Below are positions 24,373-32,717 of a stretch of DNA of 42,361 bases, in pieces. The notes beneath the pieces are model-generated. The model had not been told where the DNA came from and ran no database searches. It saw only the letters and a list, made by a program, of their open reading frames with translations. Positions within the stretch are counted from its first letter, which is position 1, and the number at the start of each line of letters is the position of its first letter. The stretch lies in assembly GCA_011330685.1 (NCBI GenBank), contig DRPV01000118.1:1-42361 (forward strand), read 5' to 3'. The position numbers and the translations under genes were made by a program. This DNA comes from Desulfobacterales bacterium. Lineage in GTDB: Bacteria; Desulfobacterota; Desulfobulbia; Desulfobulbales; VMSU01.

Positions 24373-25851
24373 ATGTTAGGCGAAATTGATCGGCATATAT
24401 TAAACGATATTTTTGATGAATTAGATGATGCCATCTATATTGTTAACCCGGATGACAGCCGCATTCTGCATGTTAATCAGAAGGCCTGTAACATATTAGG
24501 TTATAGCTATGAGGAGTTGACTTCTCTGAGGGTAATTGATATCCAGACGAGCCTGTCTTCCATGGAAAAGTGGAAAAGGATGTTATTTAACCGTCTCAGC
24601 CCCGGCCAGACCTATGACTACATCGGTTCTCACCGTCGGAAGGATGGTACTTCCTTTCCCGTAGAAATTCATGGCAAATACTTTGTTTATAATGGTCGGC
24701 CCTGCCTGATTGGTATTGCCCGTGATATCAGTGCCTGGCGGCAAATTGAGAGCGAATTGCTTCAGGAACGTAATAAATTAGAGGCGGTACTATGCGCTCT
24801 TGGAGACGGTCTCACCATGCAGGACACTAATTTTCGAATTCTTTACCAGAATTCGGCCTTACAGAAGAAGCAGGGACGTCACATCGGGGAATATTGTTAT
24901 AAGGCCTATCATGGCCGCGACCAGGTCTGCGAAGGATGCCTGTTAGTTAAGGTCTTTCAGCATGGCGGCAGTTATCGCCGTGAGACCAGTGTTACCCTGG
25001 AAGACGGTTCTATCCTGTACATGGAGGTTTCGGCCAGTCCGGTACGTGATAGTGAGGATCGAATTATTGCCGGAATTGAAACGGTTCGCGATATTACCCG
25101 CAGCAAGGAGTTGGAGAGCCAGTTTCTGCAGGCCCAGAAGATGGAGGCGGTGGGGCGTCTTACCGGCGGTATAGCCCATGATTTTAATAATATTCTTACC
25201 ATTATTATGGGTTATAGCGAAATGACCATGACCATGGCCCAGGCGGGTACTCCTCTTTTTGAAAACCTCAAAGCCATTAATGAGGCCAGTAACAGGGCCT
25301 CTCTTCTTACTCGTCAGCTTTTGTCCTTCAGCCGTCAGCAGAGTTCTTCGACTAAAAATATAAATTTACTTGATTCTTTGCGGGATATGAGCAAAATGCT
25401 GCGGCAGATTCTGGGTAAAGATATTGATTTACAGCTTGAGTATCCGGACGTTGAGCCCATGATTGCCGTTGATGAAACTCATTTTACTCAAATTATGATG
25501 AATCTGGCTGTTAACGCTCGGGATGCCATGGCTGGCGGCGGTATTTTTACTATCAATGTTAAATGTCTGGAAATCGATGAAACTCAGGCGGAGGAAGAGA
25601 ATCTGACCTCGGGTAATTATGTCTGCTTAAAGGTGTCAGATACCGGTTGCGGTATCAGCCAGGATATAATGGATAAAATATTTGAACCCTTTTTTACCAC
25701 CAAGGCCGTTGGCCGTGGAACCGGCTTGGGGCTGTCTACGGTTTACGGATTAGTAAACAATTATAAGGGCCGAATAGTGGTGGATAGTGTACTGGGGCAC
25801 GGTACTACCTTTACTATTTTGTTATCGCAGGTAGATTTACATGGCGCCTGA
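24373..25851 (+). CDS. PAS-domain sensor histidine kinase (orphan)
   Basis: 492 residues, cytoplasmic (no membrane segment). PAS 1 (about 10-125: DAIYIVNPDDSRILHVNQKA), PAS 2 (about 135-245), HisKA with phospho-acceptor H269 ([11 protein letters not shown]), and HATPase_c (NARDAM N-box, DTGCGIS, FEPFFTTKAVGRGTGLGLS). PAS 2 contains C175, C186 and C189 in EYCYKAYHGRDQVCEGC, a cysteine motif common in Desulfobacterota PAS proteins that could bind a metal or sense redox state. No receiver domain is fused and none lies adjacent, so the partner is unknown. No clear Shine-Dalgarno sequence precedes the ATG. Its end is 4 bp from the convergent MCP gene. Confidence 0.92.
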   Translation: MLGEIDRHILNDIFDELDDAIYIVNPDDSRILHVNQKACNILGYSYEELTSLRVIDIQTSLSSMEKWKRMLFNRLSPGQTYDYIGSHRRKDGTSFPVEIHGKYFVYNGRPCLIGIARDISAWRQIESELLQERNKLEAVLCALGDGLTMQDTNFRILYQNSALQKKQGRHIGEYCYKAYHGRDQVCEGCLLVKVFQHGGSYRRETSVTLEDGSILYMEVSASPVRDSEDRIIAGIETVRDITRSKELESQFLQAQKMEAVGRLTGGIAHDFNNILTIIMGYSEMTMTMAQAGTPLFENLKAINEASNRASLLTRQLLSFSRQQSSSTKNINLLDSLRDMSKMLRQILGKDIDLQLEYPDVEPMIAVDETHFTQIMMNLAVNARDAMAGGGIFTINVKCLEIDETQAEEENLTSGNYVCLKVSDTGCGISQDIMDKIFEPFFTTKAVGRGTGLGLSTVYGLVNNYKGRIVVDSVLGHGTTFTILLSQVDLHGA

Positions 25852-25855
25852 AAGA

Positions 25856-27457
25856 TTAAAAATCCTCAAAGTCATCGTCATCGTCCATGGGGATAACCTG
25901 TTCCGGCGCGGCCGCCTTTTTGGGTTTTACCCGAGGGGCAGGTAATGGTTTGATCTCAGGAGATTTTTGGGGATTGAGAGGGGCTTTAACCGGTGGACGT
26001 TTGAGCTCATGCGACGAGTTGTTATCGTCAATTTCATTACTGCCGGTGAGCATGAGCATAAGCCGGTTGATATACTGCGTTGTAGTTCTGGCCAGGGAGA
26101 GAAGTTCGGCGGCGGCGCTGGCCGTCTCCTCTGCATTGGCCGCTGAACGCTGAGTTACCTGGTCTATCTCGTTAATTGCCGTATTTACCTGGCTCAAGCC
26201 TATGGTCTGCTCGCTGGAGGCGGTGGAAATTTCAGCTACCAGGCCGCCGGCCATGGATATTTTCTCGGCAACCGCTGAAAAATTCTCGTTGGTCTCCTCT
26301 GCCAGTTTATTACCTTCGCTGATTTTAGCTGTCGTCTCCTCAATAAGCTGAGTAGTATTTTTAGCCGCCTCGGCGGAACGCATGGCCAGACTGCGAACCT
26401 CATCTGCGACTACGGCAAATCCTGCCCCCGCCTCACCGGCTCTGGCCGCCTCAACGGCAGCGTTTAAGGCCAGGAGATTAGTCTGAAAGGCTATTTCATC
26501 AATTGTCTTGATTATTTTAGATGTTTCTTCACTGGCCGTGGAGATGGCGGCCATGGATTCGGTCTGGCGGATGATGGATTCATTGGCCTTGTTTACTACC
26601 TGGCTTACCTCCTTCATCAGGCTGTCGCATTGCCCGGCGTTATCAGAGTTCTGGCGGGTCATGGTGGCGATTTCCTCCATGGAGGCGGAGACCTCCTCAA
26701 GGGAAGCCGCCTGGGCAGAGGAATCATCGGCCAGGGATTGGCTGGAACCGCTTAATTCTCCGGAGGCATCAGAAACTCTGACTGTGGTTTCGGTTAATTC
26801 ATGGCCGATGGTGGTTATCGGTTTGATTACCAGACGCTGGAGGCAAAAATAAATGGTCAGGCAGAGCAGGACAATAAATCCCAGAGCCAGGCCGATGAAC
26901 CATATGGTCAATTGGCGGGTAGAGGCAGCCATGGTCTTGATTATATCAGCCTTTTCGGAGGTGATGTTGTTGTTTAAAATTTTATTTGTTTGATTAATTC
27001 TGGCCATGCTCATTCGTATTATCACATGGCCGACAAGTTTCCCTTCAAATTTTATCGGTTGTTTGACCTCCTTCATGCCGGGATGTATGGGCCAGGCCTT
27101 GGTCAGGGGTTTATTGTTCTGGTCGGTGAAAAAGGCATTGGCCACGTCTTTGTCCATGGCTGCGTGCTTCGCTAATTGCTGCAGGGAATCAAAATCATAA
27201 CCAATGATAAAAGTGGAGCCGATTTTGCCAAGCAGCATGGCAAAGGATCTGCCCTTGGCTATTATGTCTTTTTGGGCCAATTTTTCCTGCGTATCACGGT
27301 CGTGCCCCAGAATTTTGACAAACCCCGTGCCAAGATGTTTTTCTGAATTGCGGGCCGAATTAATGATAACCATGGTCATGAGGCTTAATAAAATAATGGC
27401 CAGAGTTGAAGAAATAAGTACAAATTTAAAGGTGATGCCTTTCTGTCTATCCGCCAT
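25856..27457 (-). CDS. Methyl-accepting chemotaxis protein
   Basis: About 533 residues. N-terminal TM1 ([20 protein letters not shown]), a periplasmic sensor domain of about 145 residues, TM2 ([21 protein letters not shown]), a poorly defined HAMP-like stretch, then the signalling domain with the conserved hairpin tip [22 protein letters not shown]. The C-terminus is a proline/lysine-rich linker ending DDDDDFEDF, an acidic-aromatic tail typical of deltaproteobacterial receptors. I choose ATG 27457 (MADRQKG), with GAGG 9 nt upstream, over the track's 27472. The PhnD-like binding-protein gene lies directly upstream on the same strand, so it may signal through this receptor. Confidence 0.95.
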   Translation of the reverse strand: MADRQKGITFKFVLISSTLAIILLSLMTMVIINSARNSEKHLGTGFVKILGHDRDTQEKLAQKDIIAKGRSFAMLLGKIGSTFIIGYDFDSLQQLAKHAAMDKDVANAFFTDQNNKPLTKAWPIHPGMKEVKQPIKFEGKLVGHVIIRMSMARINQTNKILNNNITSEKADIIKTMAASTRQLTIWFIGLALGFIVLLCLTIYFCLQRLVIKPITTIGHELTETTVRVSDASGELSGSSQSLADDSSAQAASLEEVSASMEEIATMTRQNSDNAGQCDSLMKEVSQVVNKANESIIRQTESMAAISTASEETSKIIKTIDEIAFQTNLLALNAAVEAARAGEAGAGFAVVADEVRSLAMRSAEAAKNTTQLIEETTAKISEGNKLAEETNENFSAVAEKISMAGGLVAEISTASSEQTIGLSQVNTAINEIDQVTQRSAANAEETASAAAELLSLARTTTQYINRLMLMLTGSNEIDDNNSSHELKRPPVKAPLNPQKSPEIKPLPAPRVKPKKAAAPEQVIPMDDDDDFEDF

Positions 27458-27480
27458 CTTGTTTTTCCTCATAGGTTAAA

Positions 27481-27569
27481 GTAACCGTTCACCTGCGCCC
27501 CATCTCGGAGTCTGCGCTTACCTGAATGGTTACAGTTTACGAGTTGAGGGTAATTTGTTCAATAGTTAC
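27481..27569 (-). repeat. Composite GTAAC repeat, copy D (core shortened)
   Basis: The core at 27481-27533 (GTAACCGTTCACCTGCGCCC ... CCTGAATGGTTAC) is followed by the tail (CAGTTTACGAGTTGAGGG...), so orientation is opposite to copies A-C. It separates the binding-protein gene from the MCP gene and lies in the MCP leader. Confidence 0.75.
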
Positions 27570-27601
27570 AACTGGTTTTCAAATTTACCGCTTCTGCCGG
27601 C

Positions 27602-28495
27602 TTAATTGGTTGTGGCCCCCTCATGCTTTATGATCTTCAGGCACTCACTTACCGGGCTGTAGTCAGCGGCCTTAGTCCAGCCCACAATCTTGGCCGCCTT
27701 GGCCGCGGGGCTTCCGGCAGTTATGGCCTTTAAGGCCGCCGCCATCTTGTCGGCCAGAGCCTTGGGTGTAGCTTTAAGGGCGGCCATGGGCCATTCGGGA
27801 TAGAGTCGGGTACTGTGGACAAAGGGGAAATCGTCTTTTATCTGATGAATAATCTTAAAATTAGTCATTTTAATCTTGCCCTCGGCGGTCATACGTTCCA
27901 GGGTATCGGTACGAACTGTACCTGCGTCAACGATACCGTGTTGCACCGCCAGTACTACGTTGTCATGTTTGTTGCCTTGAATAAAAGAGGCAAAATCCTT
28001 CTTGGGGTTGATACCGTTATCGAGGAAGAGACGCCAGGCCATAAGGCCGCCGCCAAAGGAAGAATATTTGACCAGCATGAATTTTTTACCTTTGATATCG
28101 TTCAGTGAATTTATGGGGCTGTCTTTGGTGGTGAAAATTACACCGCCAAAGGATGTTAAGGCCTTACCCTGTCTGGAGTTTATCAAGGTGGCAATGGCCC
28201 TGACCTGATATTTGTTCGCCATATCGACATAGAAGGCGGAGTTAGCGAGTAGAAAATCAATTTTGCCATTCTTGACCATAGGCTCGATGGCTACAAATTT
28301 AAGGGGGATAATAATCACCCGGTCGCCTAATTTTTGGCTGAGGTATGCCCCTGTGGCACCCCATTTCTGCATGGCCTTTGGGACGCCGCGTTTGGCCAGA
28401 ACGCCGATCTTGATTATGGCCTGGGCAGAGAAAGCCATGCTCAGGCTGAAAAATAAGGTGGTTATGATAATTGCCGTTATTCGTCCTTTCTTCAT
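27602..28495 (-). CDS. PhnD-like periplasmic substrate-binding protein
   Basis: 297 residues from the chosen start. It has a signal peptide (MKKGRITAIIITTLFFSLSMAFSAQA) and the PhnD-like fold of phosphate/phosphonate-type binding proteins (IKIGVLAKRG, VAIEPMVKNGKIDFLLANSA, FGGVIFTTKD, DAGTVRTDTLERM). The same domain often serves as the periplasmic sensor of histidine kinases. No permease or ATPase gene is nearby, so transport is doubtful; sensing through the MCP downstream is inferred. The track's start at 28591 is replaced by ATG 28495, which has GAGGT 8 nt upstream and gives a proper signal peptide. The ligand is unknown. Confidence 0.88.
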   Translation of the reverse strand: MKKGRITAIIITTLFFSLSMAFSAQAIIKIGVLAKRGVPKAMQKWGATGAYLSQKLGDRVIIIPLKFVAIEPMVKNGKIDFLLANSAFYVDMANKYQVRAIATLINSRQGKALTSFGGVIFTTKDSPINSLNDIKGKKFMLVKYSSFGGGLMAWRLFLDNGINPKKDFASFIQGNKHDNVVLAVQHGIVDAGTVRTDTLERMTAEGKIKMTNFKIIHQIKDDFPFVHSTRLYPEWPMAALKATPKALADKMAAALKAITAGSPAAKAAKIVGWTKAADYSPVSECLKIIKHEGATTN

Positions 28496-28872
28496 TAGTC
28501 CGACCTCTCTTTTAATGGGTATTCTCCCCACTGTTTTAAGAAAATACTTTTTGAGTTTCCTGACACTGTGACCCTCTTTATTGGCAAGCAAGAGTTGAAG
28601 AGCTAAATTCTCTGTCTTGGCTTGTTGACCGATTTCAAGATGAAATGGATAGAGTTAAGGGAGAAATGCGTACCTAAGAACGATTATATAAATTAGAATT
28701 TTAAAAGACAAATTTTTTTAACAAATATTTTTTCTATTCCGGTCATTTGTGCCGCCAATCTTTTTTTGCTATAATTTTTGTAAGTGTTCAGCTGCACCCC
28801 AGCTCCGGATTGGTATTAATGGTCTTGTGGGAGTACCAACCTGCAGTTTGGCTGTTTGGGCTTGAGGACAAT
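28496..28872. other. Divergent intergenic region with degenerate repeat remnant (copy G)
   Basis: AT-rich region between the PhnD-like gene and the yfiR-like gene. GTAAGTGTTCAGCTGCACCCC at 28780 resembles one arm of the composite repeat; the rest is missing. TTGGTA (28810) and TACCAA (28834) form a small hairpin just after it. No RNA gene was recognised. Confidence 0.4.
28747..28775 (+). promoter_or_regulatory. Candidate promoter for the yfiR-like/hybrid kinase pair
   Basis: A perfect -10 TATAAT (28770-28775) with a weak -35 TTGTGC 17 bp upstream. It fits the gene 98 bp downstream. Confidence 0.4.
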
Positions 28873-29448
28873 ATGAAAAATATGAAAAATGTTAAAAAAA
28901 TAATGGCCTTGGTGCTGTTTCTCTGCCTGCTGCCCTGGCCGGGGGCAGTTGTGGCCCGTAGTGAGCCGCCTGCTCACAGTCTTAAGGAGCTGGAGGCGGA
29001 CTATCTCTATAATCTACTTCTCTTTATACATTGGCCCGGCCAGCAGAGAGAACGCTTGACTATCTGTGTTCTTGATGCTGAAGGTATGGGTGCCTTTTTG
29101 ATGCCGGAGGCCAATAAGCCGATCAAAGGCAGTTCCCAGAGTATGGGAATAAAATTTCTCACTTCTAATTTCAAATCACGGGACTTAAAATTCTGTTCCC
29201 TTCTTTTTATCAGCAAAAAAGATGGGCCTTATATGAAGCGAATTCTGGATAAAACCAAGGGACTGCCATTGTTGACTGTTTCCGATCTTCCCGGATTCGT
29301 GGAGCGTGGGGGGATGATTGGTCTTGTTATCAGGCATGGCCGTTTGCGCTGGCAGATTAACCAGACTGCGGCTCGGGAGGCCGGACTGAGCTTCGCCGCC
29401 CAGATTTTGCGTAATGCCGACATGATCGTTGGCCGGGAGGGCAAATAA
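28873..29448 (+). CDS. YfiR family (DUF4154) periplasmic protein
   Basis: 191 residues. A signal peptide (KKIMALVLFLCLLPWPGAVVA) precedes the DUF4154 fold: ADYLYNLLLFIHWPG, LTICVLDAEGMGAF, and the characteristic ending LPGFVERGGMIGLV ... INQTAAREAGLSFAAQILRNAD. In Pseudomonas, YfiR is a periplasmic inhibitor of the CHASE8-type diguanylate cyclase YfiN. Here the adjacent gene encodes a hybrid kinase with a similar periplasmic domain, which is the likely partner. Only two cysteines remain in the mature protein. ATG 28873 has GAGG upstream; the ORF-track start at 28747 is too early and lies in the promoter/repeat region. Confidence 0.88.
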   Translation: MKNMKNVKKIMALVLFLCLLPWPGAVVARSEPPAHSLKELEADYLYNLLLFIHWPGQQRERLTICVLDAEGMGAFLMPEANKPIKGSSQSMGIKFLTSNFKSRDLKFCSLLFISKKDGPYMKRILDKTKGLPLLTVSDLPGFVERGGMIGLVIRHGRLRWQINQTAAREAGLSFAAQILRNADMIVGREGK

Positions 29449-29449
29449 A

Positions 29450-31651
29450 ATGCGGCGGCCTGTCTTTCGATCTATTAAAAGTAAATTGTTTTTTATCATT
29501 GCCGGAACTGCCAGCGGCGCTGTTCTTGCCGTGGCCTTTTTGTGTTATTGGCAGATTTGCTCCATTTACCGGCAGGCATATCGGGCCGATCTTTTAAATC
29601 AGGCCGCTATTGTCGGAGCCAATAGTCAGGCCGCTCTGTCCTTTGGTATTCCGGAAGACGCGCGGGATATTCTTGCCACCCTGGGGCATCGGCCATCCAT
29701 AATCGGGGCCGCTATTTTTGACAATTACGGCAAACGACTGGCCGCCTTTGGCGCCTTAAAACAGACTTCATTGCTGCGGGGCGATTTTCTAAAGGTGAGG
29801 TATGATATTAATCGGCTGGGCAAGGCCCTGGGGCATATAGAGCTTTGGGATAATATGCGCCCCATCGCGATATTTAAGACTCGGGCAATCATCTCTCTTG
29901 CCCTGGTATCAGTATTGCTGATAACGATATGCGTACTTATTGCCGGTAAACTTTGCCAGGTTATCACTCGGCCCGCTATGGAACTAACCGCCCTCACCAC
30001 CCGGATTGCCGCTGATGGAGATTATGACCTTCGGGCCGTGGTTGGTGCTGATGATGAGATAGGCCTGCTGGCTCGTTCGTTTAACACCATGCTGGATACC
30101 ATTGCCGCACGCAGCGAGCGTCTGCGGACAAGTGAACGGCGATTCCGCCTTCTGGTTGAGCAGGGGGTCGACGCCTTCTTCCTCCATGATATGAAAGGGC
30201 GTTTTGTCGATGTTAATCAGCAGGCCTGTCTTAGTCTTGGTTACAGCAGGGAAGAGTTGTTGAATATGACGGTGGCTGATGTGGAGGCCGATCCAGCCAG
30301 CCGTCAGGCTGGTGAAAAAATTTGGGACAGGCCTGATCCTGGTCAGCCGTTAATGGTTGAAGGCCGGCATAGACGTCGAGACGGCAGTACCTTTCCGGTG
30401 GAGGTGCGCCTGGGGGTTTTTGAAGACAGTGGGCGCCATTATATTATGGGGCTGGCCCGTGATATAAGCGAGAGGATGAATGCCCTTAAAGATAAGCATA
30501 CCTTGGAGCTTCAGATACAGCAGGCCCAGAAAATGGAGGCTATTGGTACCCTGGCCGGCGGCATTGCCCATGACTTTAATAATATCCTAACTGCCATAAT
30601 GGGATATTGTGAACTGGCCATCCTTGAGGTTGAAAAAAATACCCCTCTGTATGGTCATTTGCAACAGGTCAAGCAGGCCGGTAAGCGGGCTATCGGTTTG
30701 ATACGCCAGATTCTGACCTTTAGCCGGAAGAATTACCAAGAGGTCAGCCCCCTGCAGATTTCGTTAATTGTCAAGGAGGCCTTGAAATTATTGCGGGCCT
30801 CAATCCCCACTACCATTGATATCAGGCAGGATATTCAGACCGAGGCCATGGTACTGGCTGATCCGACCCAGATTCATCAGGTGATGATGAATATCTGCAC
30901 CAATGCTTATTATGCCATGGCCGACAGCGGTGGTACGCTTACGATATCCTTAAAGGAGGTTGATTATGACCGGCCAGTTAATGATGCCGGTGAGGAGGTA
31001 CCGCCCGGTCGTTATGTGGTGCTGACCATAACTGATACCGGCCCCGGTATGAGCAGGGAAACTCGAAAGCGTATTTTTGAGCCCTATTTTACAACTAAGG
31101 AGAAGGGCAAAGGCACCGGACTGGGGCTGGCCGTGGTGCATGGTATTATCGAGTCCTGTCATGGCCGGATCGGGGTTTATAGTGAACCTGGACACGGTAC
31201 TACCTTTAATATATATTTACCGGCTCTTAACGGTGATCCTGAACAGCTGCTGGTGGAAAAGAATGACGAAAGTGAATTACACGCCCGACAGGCGGAAAGG
31301 GTGGTCTTTGTGGATGATGAGGAGGCTATTCGTGATCTCGCGGTGCAGTTTCTGACCCAGGCCGGTTACAGAGTCACGACCTTTACAAATGGTCTTGAGG
31401 CCTGGGAGGCAATGAGGACTGATATTACGGCCTGGGATCTCCTTATTACCGATTTGACCATGCCGGAGATGGTTGGCAGTCAACTCGCCTCTCTGGTTAA
31501 GACAATGCGAAACGATTTACCGGTTATTATATGTTCCGGCAATAACGCAGAGGTAAACGGTAGTCATAATAAAGGAATTATATATGCCCATAAGCCTCTG
31601 AGCCGGCGAAAATTTCTGGCTCTAACGGCCCAGGCCCTTAGAAAATCGTAA
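29450..31651 (+). CDS. Membrane hybrid sensor histidine kinase with CHASE8-like sensor
   Basis: 733 residues. TM1 (about 13-35), a periplasmic domain with [22 protein letters not shown] that resembles CHASE8 of YfiN, TM2 (about 147-170), HAMP, a PAS domain ([17 protein letters not shown]), HisKA with [11 protein letters not shown], HATPase_c ([26 protein letters not shown]), and a C-terminal receiver domain ([13 protein letters not shown], phospho-Asp in [11 protein letters not shown]). It starts 1 bp after the YfiR-like stop, with GAGGG upstream, so the two are one operon. Predicted role: YfiR-modulated membrane sensor with phosphorelay output. The receiver lacks an attached effector, so a downstream partner must exist elsewhere. 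Confidence 0.93.
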   Translation: MRRPVFRSIKSKLFFIIAGTASGAVLAVAFLCYWQICSIYRQAYRADLLNQAAIVGANSQAALSFGIPEDARDILATLGHRPSIIGAAIFDNYGKRLAAFGALKQTSLLRGDFLKVRYDINRLGKALGHIELWDNMRPIAIFKTRAIISLALVSVLLITICVLIAGKLCQVITRPAMELTALTTRIAADGDYDLRAVVGADDEIGLLARSFNTMLDTIAARSERLRTSERRFRLLVEQGVDAFFLHDMKGRFVDVNQQACLSLGYSREELLNMTVADVEADPASRQAGEKIWDRPDPGQPLMVEGRHRRRDGSTFPVEVRLGVFEDSGRHYIMGLARDISERMNALKDKHTLELQIQQAQKMEAIGTLAGGIAHDFNNILTAIMGYCELAILEVEKNTPLYGHLQQVKQAGKRAIGLIRQILTFSRKNYQEVSPLQISLIVKEALKLLRASIPTTIDIRQDIQTEAMVLADPTQIHQVMMNICTNAYYAMADSGGTLTISLKEVDYDRPVNDAGEEVPPGRYVVLTITDTGPGMSRETRKRIFEPYFTTKEKGKGTGLGLAVVHGIIESCHGRIGVYSEPGHGTTFNIYLPALNGDPEQLLVEKNDESELHARQAERVVFVDDEEAIRDLAVQFLTQAGYRVTTFTNGLEAWEAMRTDITAWDLLITDLTMPEMVGSQLASLVKTMRNDLPVIICSGNNAEVNGSHNKGIIYAHKPLSRRKFLALTAQALRKS

Positions 31652-31862
31652 CCGTCCACCTGCACCCCATCTTCGTCCGTTTCGGCCCCCTCACGTACAA
31701 CGGGTCGGAGTCTACGCTTCGCTCCGCTTACCTGCTTCGGAGGCCGAAACGAACGAGGTAAGCGAAGACTCCGAGCTGGGGCACATCCGGAGTCTTCGCT
31801 TTCCTGAACGGTTACAGTTTATACGAGTTGAGGGTAATTTGTTGCCTCTGGTGAACGGTTAC
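31648..31862 (-). repeat. Composite GTAAC repeat, copy E (longest)
   Basis: The core at 31648-31815 has long internal arms (GTCCGTTTCGGCCCCCTCAC against GAGGCCGAAACGAACGAGGT) plus two extra stretches containing GGAGTCT/AGACTCCG words. The tail runs to GGTTAC at 31862. It begins within the last codons of the hybrid kinase gene: the repeat's first GTAACC overlaps its TAA stop at 31649-31651. It fills the gap to tatA and may act as a transcription-ending structure for the converging genes. Confidence 0.85.
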
Positions 31863-31896
31863 AGAAAACCAGAGTCCGGGCCGGATGGAAAAAATA

Positions 31897-32148
31897 TCAG
31901 CTCTTGAGGGTTGAGCCTAAATCTTTAACCTTATCAACCTTTTCTTTGACAGCGGCAGCCTCTTTGAGGCCGGGGATATTCTCCTCCAGCACGTTTTTGC
32001 CGCCTTCTTCCACGTCATTGAGTCCGGTTTTGAAGGCGCGAATGCCTTTGCCTAATCCGGCGCCGAGCTCAGGTAATTTTTTACCGCCAAATACCAGAAA
32101 GGCGATTCCCAGTATAACAATTAATTCCGGTGTGCCTAATCCAAACAT
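31897..32148 (-). CDS. tatA: Twin-arginine translocase subunit TatA/TatE
   Basis: 83 residues. Pore-forming Tat subunit: a short N-terminal membrane helix (MFGLGTPELIVILGIAFLVFG), the hinge GGKKLPELG, an amphipathic helix (GLGKGIRAFKTGL) and a charged tail. AAGGAG precedes the ATG. It is the second of two tandem tatA-type genes on the minus strand, with no tatC in the window. Confidence 0.95.
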   Translation of the reverse strand: MFGLGTPELIVILGIAFLVFGGKKLPELGAGLGKGIRAFKTGLNDVEEGGKNVLEENIPGLKEAAAVKEKVDKVKDLGSTLKS

Positions 32149-32182
32149 AGCTTACTCCTTATCTTTTTGGCCTGAGAAAAGG

Positions 32183-32368
32183 TCAGGCCTTGTGTTCTGG
32201 TTCGTTGTCTTCTATCTTTTCGGGTTTATCGTCCTTCTTGCTGGCATCTTTGAAGTTTTTGATTCCCTTACCGATTCCGGAGCCGATCTCTGGTAGCTTA
32301 CCGGCTCCAAATATTATGACTATAATGACCAGGATTACTAATAATTCCGGCATGCCGAGTCCAAACAT
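32183..32368 (-). CDS. tatA: Twin-arginine translocase subunit TatA/TatE, second copy
   Basis: 61 residues. [21 protein letters not shown], the hinge GAGKLPEIG, the amphipathic helix [15 protein letters not shown], and a short charged tail. The ORF track extends it to 32497 through repeat copy F; ATG 32368, with AGGAG 9 nt upstream, is the real start. It is 34 bp upstream of the other tatA and about half as long in its tail, so they are diverged duplicates. Confidence 0.94.
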   Translation of the reverse strand: MFGLGMPELLVILVIIVIIFGAGKLPEIGSGIGKGIKNFKDASKKDDKPEKIEDNEPEHKA

Positions 32369-32401
32369 AACGCTTATCTCCTGGTTACGTACCGTTTTTA
32401 T

Positions 32402-32554
32402 GTAACCGTCCAAATGCACCCCATCTTCGTCCGTTTCGCCCCCCTCACGTACAGCGGGTACGCTTCGGAGGCCGAAACGAACGAACCTGGGGCACATTTG
32501 AACGGTTACAGTTTACGAGTTGAGGGTAATTTGTTGCCTCTGCTAAACGGTTAC
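32402..32554 (-). repeat. Composite GTAAC repeat, copy F
   Basis: The core at 32402-32509 (GTAACCGTCCAAATGCACCC ... GAACGGTTAC) is followed by a tail ending GGTTAC at 32554 that is nearly identical to the tail of copy E. Same orientation as copies D and E. It lies in the tatA promoter region. E and F bracket the two tatA genes. Confidence 0.85.
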
Positions 32555-32717
32555 GTTTTTATTATTGATTAGCCCTTTACCCACTAATCCGTTTATGCAA
32601 TAATAGCCACAATTATCATTTTAGGCAATATTAAACTCATAGAAATAAAATCAGTATGGCAGTTTTATTTAGTTTTGCGCCCATAGGCTCAAAGTTACTA
32701 AATTCAGGTAAAAAATA
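32555..32717. other. AT-rich leader of the mscS-type gene
   Basis: Part of the 349-bp gap between tatA and the MscS gene that is not repeat. AT-rich, with no confident promoter or RNA structure; AGGT lies 9 nt before the MscS start. Confidence 0.3.
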
